A DNA stretch of 64,000 nucleotides from Phaeovulum sp. (GTDB taxonomy: Bacteria > Pseudomonadota > Alphaproteobacteria > Rhodobacterales > Rhodobacteraceae), in NCBI RefSeq assembly GCF_030684035.1, contig NZ_JAUXPI010000020.1, positions 1-64,000 on the forward strand, written 5' to 3'. Position 1 is the stretch's first letter. Each line of letters opens with the position of its first letter. Shown here one piece after another: positions 25,577 through 33,064 of the stretch. Under the pieces are notes generated by a model. The model was not told the DNA's origin. It did not search any database and worked only from the letters and a program-made list of their open reading frames with translations. The translations under genes and the position numbers were made by a program.

Positions 25577-26419
25577 ATGTTTGACCGAAACCTTGACCGA
25601 GTATCCTTGCCCGTGACCGAACCCCAAGCCGCAGCACCCGCCCTGCCCGATGCGCAAACTGTCCGTTCGGTGACGCATTGGACCGACTCACTGTTTTCGT
25701 TCCGCGTCACCCGGCCGCAAAGCCTGCGCTTCCGTTCGGGCGAATTCGTGATGATCGGGCTTCTCGATGAGCGCGGCAAGCCGCTTTTGCGGGCCTATTC
25801 GATTGCCTCTCCCGCCTGGGATGATGAGCTGGAGTTCTATTCGATCAAGGTGCCCGATGGGCCGCTGACCTCGCGGTTGCAGCACATCCAGCCCGGCGAG
25901 CAGATCATTCTGCGGCCCAAGCCGGTGGGAACGCTGGTGCATGATGCGCTTTTGCCGGGCAAGCGGATCTGGTTTCTGGCCACCGGCACCGGCATTGCGC
26001 CTTTTGCCAGCCTGATGCGCGAGCCCGAGACCTATGAGAAATACGAGCAGGTCATCATGATGCACACCTGCCGCACCCAGGCCGAGCTTGAATATGGCCG
26101 GCAACTGGTCGAAAGCCTCACCGACGACCCGCTGATTGGCGAGATGGTGGCGGGCAAGCTGATCTACTACCCCACCACCACCCGCGAGCCTTCAGACCAT
26201 ATGGGGCGGATTACCGACAACCTTGCCAGTGGCAAGGTCTTTGCCGACCTTGGCGTTGCGCCGATGAACCCGGCCGATGACCGGGCCATGGTCTGCGGCA
26301 GCCTTGCCTTCAACATCGATGTCAAGGCGGTGCTGGAAGGCTTTGGCCTGCGCGAAGGCGCCAATTCCGAGCCGCGCGAATATGTGGTGGAAAAGGCATT
26401 CGTCGGCGACGGCATCTGA
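25577..26419 (+). CDS. fpr: ferredoxin/flavodoxin-NADP+ reductase
   Basis: This 280-residue FAD enzyme exchanges electrons between NADPH and ferredoxin or flavodoxin. It has the FAD-binding RAYSIASP, the NADP-binding GTGIAPFASL, and a C-terminus ending VEKAFVGDGI, typical of the bacterial-type FPRs studied in Rhodobacter capsulatus. I chose ATG 25577 because AGAAGG lies seven bases upstream; ATG 25559 would add six residues. Its place after DUF934 suggests it supplies reductant for CysI, though homologues also respond to oxidative stress. A strong two-way terminator follows. Confidence 0.93.
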   Translation: MFDRNLDRVSLPVTEPQAAAPALPDAQTVRSVTHWTDSLFSFRVTRPQSLRFRSGEFVMIGLLDERGKPLLRAYSIASPAWDDELEFYSIKVPDGPLTSRLQHIQPGEQIILRPKPVGTLVHDALLPGKRIWFLATGTGIAPFASLMREPETYEKYEQVIMMHTCRTQAELEYGRQLVESLTDDPLIGEMVAGKLIYYPTTTREPSDHMGRITDNLASGKVFADLGVAPMNPADDRAMVCGSLAFNIDVKAVLEGFGLREGANSEPREYVVEKAFVGDGI

Positions 26420-26441
26420 TCAGGAAGTATTACGAAAAACA

Positions 26442-26469
26442 AACGCCGCGCAACATGTTGCGCGGCGTT
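26442..26469. terminator. bidirectional terminator between fpr and the Ala-rich gene
   Basis: A perfect 13-bp inverted repeat (AACGCCGCGCAAC / GTTGCGCGGCGTT) with an AT loop. Rightward it is followed by TCTTCATTC. Leftward it is followed by a T-rich run (complement of the A-rich 26434-26443), so it serves both convergent genes. Confidence 0.85.
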
Positions 26470-26492
26470 CTTCATTCAAGATACAAGCCGGA

Positions 26493-26969
26493 TCAGAGCC
26501 CGAGCGCAGCCTTGACCTGGTCGAGCGCGATTTGCAGCTGCGCCGGATTTGCCGCCGCGGCCTCCACCGCCGCTTTCAGCGCGGCCTTGTTCGCATCGGC
26601 CAGTGCCGAGGCGTCGATCAGTTGCGCGACCTTGGCGGCATCGAAGTTCGCCGCATCGAGAAGCGCTGCCGGGCTGAGCGCCGCGGCGGTGGCTGCAGCC
26701 GCAGCGGCAGCCGCGGCGGCGTCAACGGCAGCCTGCGCCGCCGCAGCGGCATCGGCTTCGGCCTTGGCAGCGGCTGCGTCAGCTTCGGCCTTGGCGGCGG
26801 CTGCGGCATCGGCTTCGGCCTTGGCGGCGGCGGCAGCTTGCGCCGCAGCCGCCTGGGCAGCTTGCGCCGCAACTTCGGCTGCCTTCTGGGCAGGCACATA
26901 GCTGAATTGGTAATAGCCCAGTCCGGCGGCTACGATCACCACAGCTCCGGCAATAATCGACTTGTTCAT
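26493..26969 (-). CDS. membrane-anchored Ala-rich repeat protein
   Basis: This 158-residue protein of unknown function is about half alanine. An N-terminal anchor ([18 protein letters not shown], residues 5-22) is followed by an Ala/Lys/Glu helical stretch (about 28-98) with the unit KAEADAAAA repeated three times, likely a long helix or coiled coil. A less repetitive C-terminal part (about 100-158) has ANFDAAKVAQLIDAS and DQVKAALGL. The ATG at 26969 has GGAG seven bases upstream; ATG 26981 is the alternative. It probably extends from the inner membrane into the periplasm. It is divergent from infC and has its own promoter and leader hairpin. Confidence 0.75.
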   Translation of the reverse strand: MNKSIIAGAVVIVAAGLGYYQFSYVPAQKAAEVAAQAAQAAAAQAAAAAKAEADAAAAAKAEADAAAAKAEADAAAAAQAAVDAAAAAAAAAATAAALSPAALLDAANFDAAKVAQLIDASALADANKAALKAAVEAAAANPAQLQIALDQVKAALGL

Positions 26970-26980
26970 TTGCGTCTCCA

Positions 26981-27010
26981 TTACCCCACCCACTGGGGGG
27001 ACGTAATGTT
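26981..27010 (-). promoter_or_regulatory. leader hairpin of the Ala-rich gene
   Basis: CATTAC (27006-27001 on the minus strand) and GTAATG (26985-26980) enclose a C-run facing a G-rich arm, forming a hairpin in the predicted 5' leader that includes the alternative ATG. It is about 11 nt from the chosen start and could mask or expose the GGAG ribosome site. Confidence 0.35.
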
Positions 27011-27037
27011 TATACGCCGAAATTGCGCCCAGTTGAA
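27009..27037 (-). promoter_or_regulatory. promoter of the Ala-rich gene
   Basis: On the minus strand TTCAAC (27037-27032), 17 bp and TATAAA (27014-27009), with predicted start near 27002. Good -10 and spacing, moderate -35. Confidence 0.5.
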
Positions 27038-27165
27038 TAGAACATTGCTGCGGCGCGGCGGCTGGGCTGGCGGCGCGCTGCCGAATGTGGTTGAAGATAC
27101 CGGCGCGCGCCGCTATTTTGCGCGCCACCAAACCTATGCCCGGCCACCACAAAAGGAACACAACC

Positions 27166-27705
27166 ATAGCCCGCAGACCCCACAATGCCCCGCCGCAGCG
27201 CGATACCGGCCCCCGCATAAACGACCGCATACGCGCCCCGGAAATCCGCCTGATTGATGCCGAGGGCGAGAATGTGGGGGTTGTTACCCCGGCCCGGGCA
27301 ATGGCGATGGCCGAAGAGGCTGGCCTCGATCTGGTCGAAATCTCGCCTACTGCCGTGCCTCCGGTCTGCAAGATCATGGATTTCGGCAAGTTCAAGTTCG
27401 AGCAGCAAAAGCGCGAGGCCGAGGCGCGGCGCAAGCAGCACATCATCGAGATCAAGGAAATCAAGTTCCGGCCCGGCACCGATACCCATGACTATGAGGT
27501 CAAGATGCGCTCGGTGATGAAGTTCCTCGACGAGGGCGACAAGGTGAAGGTGACCTTGCGCTTTCGTGGCCGCGAGATGGCGCACCAGCAGCTTGGCCTC
27601 GAATTGCTGAACCGCGTTGCCGCCGATGTGGGCGAGGCGGGCAAGGTCGAGTCGATGCCGCGGCTTGAAGGCAGGCAGATGGTGATGATGATCGGCCCGA
27701 AATAG
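27166..27705 (+). CDS. infC: translation initiation factor IF-3, probable ATA start
   Basis: This IF-3 of 179 residues, counted from the ATA at 27166, has an N-domain starting [19 protein letters not shown] and the signature [17 protein letters not shown]. The C-domain contains [18 protein letters not shown] and ends MMIGPK. The only upstream ATG (27136) would add ten residues without homologues and has no ribosome site. In contrast AAAAGGA (27151-27157) is spaced perfectly for ATA. IF-3 discriminates against non-standard starts, and infC genes often use AUU or AUA for self-limiting control, so a start at ATA is the best reading. A terminator follows at 27732. Confidence 0.9.
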   Translation: MARRPHNAPPQRDTGPRINDRIRAPEIRLIDAEGENVGVVTPARAMAMAEEAGLDLVEISPTAVPPVCKIMDFGKFKFEQQKREAEARRKQHIIEIKEIKFRPGTDTHDYEVKMRSVMKFLDEGDKVKVTLRFRGREMAHQQLGLELLNRVAADVGEAGKVESMPRLEGRQMVMMIGPK

Positions 27706-27731
27706 GTGCCAGGCATCCCGGCGTTGCCCCG

Positions 27732-27758
27732 AACCCTTCCGCAACCGGGAGGGTTTTT
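27732..27758 (+). terminator. infC terminator
   Basis: AACCCTTCC, loop GCAACC and GGGAGGGTT (one G-U pair) are followed by T, 27 nt after the infC stop. Confidence 0.8.
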
Positions 27759-27780
27759 CTTTGGGCAAAGCGGGGGGCTG

Positions 27781-27816
27781 AAAATAAAAGCGCTGCGGGA
27801 GGGAGGCCCGCAGCGC
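27781..27816 (-). terminator. terminator of the candidate FNR-controlled sRNA
   Basis: Read leftward: a 10-bp stem GCGCTGCGGG/CCCGCAGCGC with loop CCTCCCT, followed by TTTTATTTT. The plus-strand side lacks a comparable T run, so it mainly stops leftward transcription. The loop itself is complementary to Shine-Dalgarno sequences. Confidence 0.8.
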
Positions 27817-27906
27817 GTTTCTTGGGGCTAAGCGAGGGAGAACGCCACCACCCCTGGGCAGATTCCGCGCGGCGGGAGGGCCGCATCAGGGAGATCGGAA
27901 CCTGTT
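27782..27906 (-). ncRNA. candidate FNR-controlled small RNA with C-rich anti-SD loops
   Basis: The predicted transcript of about 125 nt runs from A27906 to the terminator T-run near 27782. It holds four CUCCC-type motifs: near 27888-27893, in the loop of a 5-bp hairpin GCGGC/GCCGC (loop CCTCCC, 27874-27879), near 27835-27840, and in the terminator loop (27800-27806). Such motifs can pair with GGGAGG ribosome sites. No good reading frame is present. The promoter has an FNR box centred at -41.5. It is placed between the infC terminator and an abrB-like remnant. The idea recalls low-oxygen sRNAs such as PcrZ and the CCUCC-loop CcsR RNAs of Rhodobacter; I cannot test homology. Confidence 0.55.
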
Positions 27907-27912
27907 GTGGCT

Positions 27913-27954
27913 TTTCTACGCGGCGGTGCGGCAAATTTCCTTGATTTGGGTCAA
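27913..27954 (-). promoter_or_regulatory. FNR/FnrL box and -10 element of the candidate sRNA
   Basis: TTGATTTGGGTCAA (27941-27954) matches the FNR/FnrL consensus TTGAT-N4-ATCAA at nine of ten fixed positions. On the minus strand a TAGAAA element (27918-27913) lies downstream with predicted start at 27906. That puts the box centre (27947.5) at exactly -41.5, the class II activator position. It could also act rightward on 28022. Confidence 0.6.
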
Positions 27955-28021
27955 CTTGGTGTCAGCAAGGGGTGCGACACAATGTCATGCTCAGGGTAGG
28001 CCGGGGCGTGATGGAGGTAGC

Positions 28022-28319
28022 ATGCGCAAGCACTTGGGCGAACGGGCGCTGACGATTTTGGCGGCGGCGACCGGGGCTTGGATTTTCGGCGCTGCTGGCG
28101 TTGATATTGGTGGTTTTCTTCGAAGTGGCGCATCTGCTGTCACCGGCTCCGGCGCTTGACGTGTTATTGTCGTTTCTGCCCGGCGGGCAGGCGGAAATGG
28201 TGGTAATCGCGATTGTCGCCGGGTCTGACGTGGCCTTTGTGGTCACCCATCATCTGACGCGGCTCATTCTGGTGATTCTTGCGGCACCGGTCATCGGCCG
28301 CTGGCTGGGGCCGAAATAG
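28022..28319 (+). pseudogene. remnant of an AbrB-family membrane protein
   Basis: Two overlapping frames hold pieces of what looks like one membrane protein. From 28022 (MRKHLGERALTILAAATGAW, with a GGAGG site upstream) a start-like segment is read. In another frame, from about 28080 to 28319, comes ALLALILVVFFEVAHLL and FLPGGQAEMVVIAIV ... DVAFVVTHH, which I recognise as the C-terminal end of AbrB/'ammonia monooxygenase-like' proteins. About 250 residues of the middle are missing and the frames do not join. I read it as an internally deleted, frameshifted relic; a short expressed peptide is possible. Confidence 0.5.
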
Positions 28320-28326
28320 GCGCTCC

Positions 28327-28363
28327 GCGCCTGCCTCCGGCGGGGATATTTGGCCTGAAGCAG
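28327..28363 (+). repeat. dispersed intergenic repeat, short form
   Basis: GCGCCTGCCTCCGGCGGGG then ATATTTGGCCTGAAGCAGG, nearly identical to 59681-59717 and related to 21068 and 43915. It lies between the abrB remnant and the convergent glycosyltransferase gene, ending 4 nt from that gene's stop. Confidence 0.75.
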
Positions 28364-28367
28364 GAGC

Positions 28368-30569
28368 TCAGAGACGGGCCATTTCCTGCCGGATCAGCCG
28401 GTTGTCGCCGCGCGCCAGCACCCAATGCCCAAGGCGGCGGGCGAGCGCGGGGTGGCCGCCCTCGATTGCGCGCTTGAAAAGTTCGCGCTGGTAGCGGGGA
28501 AATTCGCGGCGCGCGCGCAGGCGGCGGTAAAATTCCGCCTCGGTCAGCGACCCGTCGAGCGCGGCAAGGATGATCGGGTTGAGAATTCCCATCTGGTGCA
28601 GCGAGGAGCCGAGGCGGTGGCCCAGAAGCGGCGCGCGCAGCTTTACCGCATTTGGCGCGGTGAATCGCGCGGCGTGGCCGGCATCAAGCGGCTCGTAGGG
28701 GTCGTAGAGGATCGAGACGCGGCGGGCAGAGCGGCTTGCAACCGCAGCGTCGCCGTATTTGTCGGACCAGTCACGATCCCAGGCCACCTTGTAGCGGGTT
28801 TCCCAGGGCACCAGCGCGCGGTCGAGCGTCGATTGCGGGCTGATTGCCACCACATCCGCCCCCGGACAGGCACCGGCGAAGGCGCAGGCCGCGTAGCCGC
28901 CCATCGAGGCACCGTAAAACACCACCCGCTCGAACTGCGCAAAGAACCCGGTCGCCGCGAGGCGGTCGAATTCAGATGCCACCCAGGGGTCGCGATACCA
29001 GGTCCAGCCGCCTGCCATGACCCCGAGCATCGACCAACCCTGCTTTTCGATGAAATGAAAGCCCCAGGGTCGGCGTTCCTCGCGCTTGTTCATGGCAATG
29101 TCGAGGTTGTCGAAGGTTACCACCAGGGTGCGGCCGCGCGGGATGTAGAGGAAGGAGTGGCTGCCGTTGTCGCGGTAGAACCCCTCTGGCCCGGCGAGGC
29201 TGCGGGCAATCTCGGCCCAGGCGGGGTCGGTTTCGGTTGCGGCGGGGGGCAATGGGGTAAAGCGGGCGCGGGTGATTTCGACCCCGCCATCATCGCGGCT
29301 GGAAAGCGCCTCAAGCGTGCCGCGTTCCTTCAGGAACGGGTAGCTGCCGGAACCTTTGCGAATGTCGAGAAGCATCCGGCTATCGGCGTGGATGCATGCT
29401 TCAAGAACGGGGGCCAGGTGCTTGATCTTGTTGACATCGCCAAAGCCCGAGAGGTTGGCGACCAGATCGGTCGGGCGGAGCGATGCGGCGTCACGCACCA
29501 CCCGCACGCGGGCAGGCTCGACACCGTTCTCGGCCAGAAACGCGCGGTAGGGCGCGACCCAGTCGGAGGCTTTCTCGGGCCATTCGCCCTTGTGCGTGAG
29601 GTCGATCAGCGCAATGTCGCAATCCCATTTGGCATGCGCGGCCAGCGCCAGGCTTTGCGCCGTGCCACCGACATCGGCGAAAGAGGCAACCTCGGGAAGG
29701 TCGATCGCGTCGATCAGCCCCGCATCGAACAGCCGCCTGCCGCGCCCCTTGATCGGTGCCGTCTCGGGCCGGATGTCGTGCTTTGCGACAAGCATGGCAA
29801 GGTAGCTGCCCGGTGGAGGCAGGCCGCCATGGCGCAGCCCCAGTTCGCGTTTGTTCGAGGCCCAGATATGCAGCGCGGTGGTGCGGGGGGTGATCAGCTT
29901 TGCCGCGACTTTTTCGGCTTTGAGGAACTTCGTGCGGTCGGGAAAGGTGATCGGATAAAACGCATCGAGCGGCTGCACCTTTGCCTTCAGCCGGTGCTTG
30001 GCCACGAAATGGCTGATCATCATCGGACCCCAGACACCCCAGGGCTGCTGGCTGACATGCACCGGTCTGCCTGCCGCCTTTGCCGCCTGATATTCGGCGC
30101 GCAGCGCAGGTTTGACAAATTCGGGAATCGCGGAGCGGTCCGACATGAAATCGAGAATATCGGCCAGAATCGCGCTGTCGGCGGGCAGGCCCAGCACGGC
30201 GTTGTTCACCCGTGTCTCGCCCGGCAGCTCGAAGCCCATCACATAGTCGCCTTCGCAGTCGATCGGGCGGTGGCAATAAACGTCGGTATCAACCCAGATC
30301 AGGCCCGGGTTCTGCGCGATCATGTGGATGCGGAAGAGATCGGCGAACAGCGCGAAGCTGTCTTTTTTCTCGTATTTGATGAAATCGTCGGTATCGAGCA
30401 CCTCGCGCCCGTCGCGGCGGATGACCCCGGCGGGCACATTGGGAATGTCTTCGTAGGAATAGAGGGTGATCTTTTGCCCGGCATCAACGAAGGATTTGAG
30501 GCAAAGCTGCTCCATCCAGCTAAGCGCGCCACCGATCCACAGCGTTCCAACCTCGCGCACCCGCCCCAT
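28368..30569 (-). CDS. glycosyltransferase fused to a hydrolase-like domain
   Basis: This 733-residue cytoplasmic protein has no signal peptide. Residues about 1-240 form a capsule-type glycosyltransferase (Gly_transf_sug-like) with the DxD motif WVDTDVYCH (Asp94, Asp96). Residues about 290-420 are unassigned but contain a nucleotide-binding-like FADVGGTAQSLALAA. Residues about 470-690 resemble an alpha/beta hydrolase, with the nucleophile elbow YGASMGGYAA (Ser555) and later LGHRLGSSLHQMGI. The last domain is clearly related to the protein at 34272-35231. It is divergent from the large GT2 gene at 30706. A role in transferring and modifying a surface sugar is inferred; substrates are unknown. 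Confidence 0.75.
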   Translation of the reverse strand: MGRVREVGTLWIGGALSWMEQLCLKSFVDAGQKITLYSYEDIPNVPAGVIRRDGREVLDTDDFIKYEKKDSFALFADLFRIHMIAQNPGLIWVDTDVYCHRPIDCEGDYVMGFELPGETRVNNAVLGLPADSAILADILDFMSDRSAIPEFVKPALRAEYQAAKAAGRPVHVSQQPWGVWGPMMISHFVAKHRLKAKVQPLDAFYPITFPDRTKFLKAEKVAAKLITPRTTALHIWASNKRELGLRHGGLPPPGSYLAMLVAKHDIRPETAPIKGRGRRLFDAGLIDAIDLPEVASFADVGGTAQSLALAAHAKWDCDIALIDLTHKGEWPEKASDWVAPYRAFLAENGVEPARVRVVRDAASLRPTDLVANLSGFGDVNKIKHLAPVLEACIHADSRMLLDIRKGSGSYPFLKERGTLEALSSRDDGGVEITRARFTPLPPAATETDPAWAEIARSLAGPEGFYRDNGSHSFLYIPRGRTLVVTFDNLDIAMNKREERRPWGFHFIEKQGWSMLGVMAGGWTWYRDPWVASEFDRLAATGFFAQFERVVFYGASMGGYAACAFAGACPGADVVAISPQSTLDRALVPWETRYKVAWDRDWSDKYGDAAVASRSARRVSILYDPYEPLDAGHAARFTAPNAVKLRAPLLGHRLGSSLHQMGILNPIILAALDGSLTEAEFYRRLRARREFPRYQRELFKRAIEGGHPALARRLGHWVLARGDNRLIRQEMARL

Positions 30570-30705
30570 ACCTGCACTCTGCCCCTTGTTTTGACACCAT
30601 ATTGCGCCAAAGCCCCGGCGCTGCCAATGGCTTTGGGCGGGCCACGTTTGCCTGCGCCGCCGACTGTGCTAGGAAAGTTCCAACGCGGCGTGAACGGGGC
30701 AGGAA

Positions 30706-32988
30706 ATGGCGAGGGCGGTGGTGGTGCAAAGCACGTTGGGCGCGCTTGGCCCGGTGCTTGACGCGCTGGCCTGGCCCGAGGGCGAGGGCTATGCCTTCCG
30801 CATTTTCTTTGCCGCACCCGCCGCGCGCGAAAGCTTTACCGACGCCCGCCGCCCCGGCTGCGCCGAGGTGCGCGAATTGCGCGAAATTTCGGGCGGCATG
30901 ATGGTGGCGGGCCAGAGCCCTGCCCTGCCGCTGCGGCTGGCGATGGCAGAAGGCGAGATCGAGATCGTGCCGGACCTGCCGGACCTTGGCCCCTTTGCCG
31001 GAACCAACGCGCTTTTGGCGCTTCGGCTGGAAGAATCCGCCGATGTGGTTCTGGAATGGCTTGCCTACCACGCCGGGCAGCACGGCGCAGAAAGCGCGGT
31101 CATCATCAACCGCGCCCCGCCCGACAGCCCGGCAGGCGGCCCGGCGGAGTTTGCCGAGGCGCTGGAACGCGGGCTTGAGGCGCGCGGCCTTGGCCTGCCG
31201 GTGGCGGTGATCGACAGCGTGGTGCCCCTGGGCAAACCCGGATGGGGGCCTGAAAACCACCTCTATCTGGCCCCCGACGCCCCCGGCAAGGACCGCATGA
31301 AGATGCCCGCGCATGACCTCTGGCGGGCACCGCTTGGGCAGGGCGTGGTCTATGAAATCGCCAAGTGGCGCTATCTGGCGCGGGCGCGCGCGGTGCTGGC
31401 GCTCGATGTGACCGACTTGCTGGCAATGCGCGCGCCCGATGCGCCCACTGCCTTTGACCTTTGCCTAGCGGCAAAGGGTGGCGTGGTGCTGCTTGCCGGG
31501 CGGCGCATCTACCCCTGGCGGGTGCGGCAGGGCGAGCCTGCGCGCTTTGCCGACCATATCTGCCAGCAGTTCGACGCCCGCCGCGGCATCGCGCGATGGG
31601 GGGTCGCGCCCGAGAGGGCGGGGCTGCAAAACACCTGGCGCGCGATCCGCGTGGCCTATGCACGGCCGGAGACCGGGCAAGTGGTTCCATTCTGGCGCGC
31701 GATGGCGCTTCGAGTGCCGGGTCGCGCCGCCTCCGAGCTTGCGCCAAAGACCTCGCTGGTGGAAGACCCCGCACTTGTGGCACTCGCCACCGGCGTTTTC
31801 GGGCACAAACCGATCAGGCCGCCGGTTTCAGCGGCCAAGCCAGCGCCCGCGCAGGCGCTTGCCGCCGGGCGCACGGCGATCGTGACCACGATGAAGAACG
31901 AAGGCCCGTTCATCCTTGAATGGCTTGCCTACCACCGCGCCATCGGGGTGCAGGATTTTCTGGTCTATACCAACGACTGCACCGACGGCACCGACACGAT
32001 GTTGCAGGTGCTGCAAGCCAAGGGGCTGGTGCAGCAGCGCGACAACCCGTTTCGCAGCATGAACCTGCCGCCCCAGCATGCGGCGTTGCAGGCGGCGGAA
32101 TCGGAGCCGGTGATTCGCGATTGCGGCTGGGCGATCTGCATGGATGTGGACGAGTTCATCAATATCAAGATCGGCGATGGCACCCTGCCCGCGCTTTATG
32201 CGGAAATGGGTTCTGCCAACATGATCTCGCTGACCTGGCGGCTTTTTGGCAATGCGGATGTGGACGGCTACGAAGACCGTTTTCTGCTCGACCAGTTCAG
32301 CCTTTGCGCGCCCGAAGTGGTGCGCAAGCCGCATCAGGCCTGGGGCTTCAAGACGCTGTTTCGCAATATCGACATCTACAAGAAGCTTGGCGTGCACCGG
32401 CCAAAGGGGTTGATCCCCGACCTTTGGGACCAGGTGGCATGGCTGAATGGTTCTGGCCGCCCGATGCCGCGCGAGATGTTCCGCAACGGCTGGCGCTCGA
32501 CGCTGGAAACCTACGGCTACGACTGGGTGCAGCTTAACCACTATGCCTTGCGCTCGGCCGAGAGCTTTCTGGTCAAGCGCGACCGTGGCCGGGTGAACCA
32601 TGTGGACCGCGATCAGGGCCTGCACTACTGGTTCCGGATGAACCACAACGCGGTCGAGGACCGCTCGATCCGGCGGATGCTGCCGGCGCTTGAAGCGGAG
32701 TGGGCGCGGCTGATGGCCGACCCCGAGATTGCCGCGGCACATGCCCATTCGGTTGCCTGCCACCGCGCGAAGATTGCCGAACTGCGCGCCGAGCCGGTTC
32801 CGTCGGCTTTCTACGCGGAGTTGACGGGCGAGCGGCTGAAGCGGCTTTCGCGGATGCTGCACATGTTCGGCTCGGCGGTGTTCAGCGCCGGACCCGGCAT
32901 CATTCCGCCCGATCTGCACAGCCGCGATCTGCCGCGCGGTTTCTTCTTTGCGCCCGAACCCGAACCCGAACCACAGGAGCCGCAGTGA
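30706..32988 (+). CDS. double-domain GT2/GT92-like glycosyltransferase
   Basis: This 760-residue protein has two related halves. The C-terminal half (from about 385) is a GT-A glycosyltransferase: TAIVTTMKNEGPFILEWLAYH, CMDVDEF (Asp480, Asp482) and GVHRPKGL. The N-terminal half (about 100-330) repeats the pattern in decayed form: NALLALRLEESADVVLEWLA, then LALDVTDLL (Asp234) where DVDEF should be. So a duplication has occurred and one copy has probably lost catalysis. The Pro/Glu-rich tail PEPEPEPQEPQ is unusual. ATG 30706 follows GGAA. It is followed after 76 nt by a single-domain relative, and should act with it in glycan synthesis. Confidence 0.82.
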   Translation: MARAVVVQSTLGALGPVLDALAWPEGEGYAFRIFFAAPAARESFTDARRPGCAEVRELREISGGMMVAGQSPALPLRLAMAEGEIEIVPDLPDLGPFAGTNALLALRLEESADVVLEWLAYHAGQHGAESAVIINRAPPDSPAGGPAEFAEALERGLEARGLGLPVAVIDSVVPLGKPGWGPENHLYLAPDAPGKDRMKMPAHDLWRAPLGQGVVYEIAKWRYLARARAVLALDVTDLLAMRAPDAPTAFDLCLAAKGGVVLLAGRRIYPWRVRQGEPARFADHICQQFDARRGIARWGVAPERAGLQNTWRAIRVAYARPETGQVVPFWRAMALRVPGRAASELAPKTSLVEDPALVALATGVFGHKPIRPPVSAAKPAPAQALAAGRTAIVTTMKNEGPFILEWLAYHRAIGVQDFLVYTNDCTDGTDTMLQVLQAKGLVQQRDNPFRSMNLPPQHAALQAAESEPVIRDCGWAICMDVDEFINIKIGDGTLPALYAEMGSANMISLTWRLFGNADVDGYEDRFLLDQFSLCAPEVVRKPHQAWGFKTLFRNIDIYKKLGVHRPKGLIPDLWDQVAWLNGSGRPMPREMFRNGWRSTLETYGYDWVQLNHYALRSAESFLVKRDRGRVNHVDRDQGLHYWFRMNHNAVEDRSIRRMLPALEAEWARLMADPEIAAAHAHSVACHRAKIAELRAEPVPSAFYAELTGERLKRLSRMLHMFGSAVFSAGPGIIPPDLHSRDLPRGFFFAPEPEPEPQEPQ

Positions 32989-33064
32989 GCGATCAGCAAA
33001 GCGACAGGCCAACCGCCAGCGCGTGCGCCGCGCCACCGCGCGGTGCCGGGGCAGGTGATTTCGG

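Noticed and set aside
26690-26890. Repetitive DNA that might be a CRISPR or tandem-repeat array
   Set aside because: The repeats are near-24-base Ala/Glu/Lys codon units in one open frame, without spacers, so they belong to the Ala-rich protein.
27782-27906. 6S RNA or SRP RNA
   Set aside because: The region lacks the long closed rod of 6S RNA and the conserved SRP tetraloop region, and its ends do not pair with each other.
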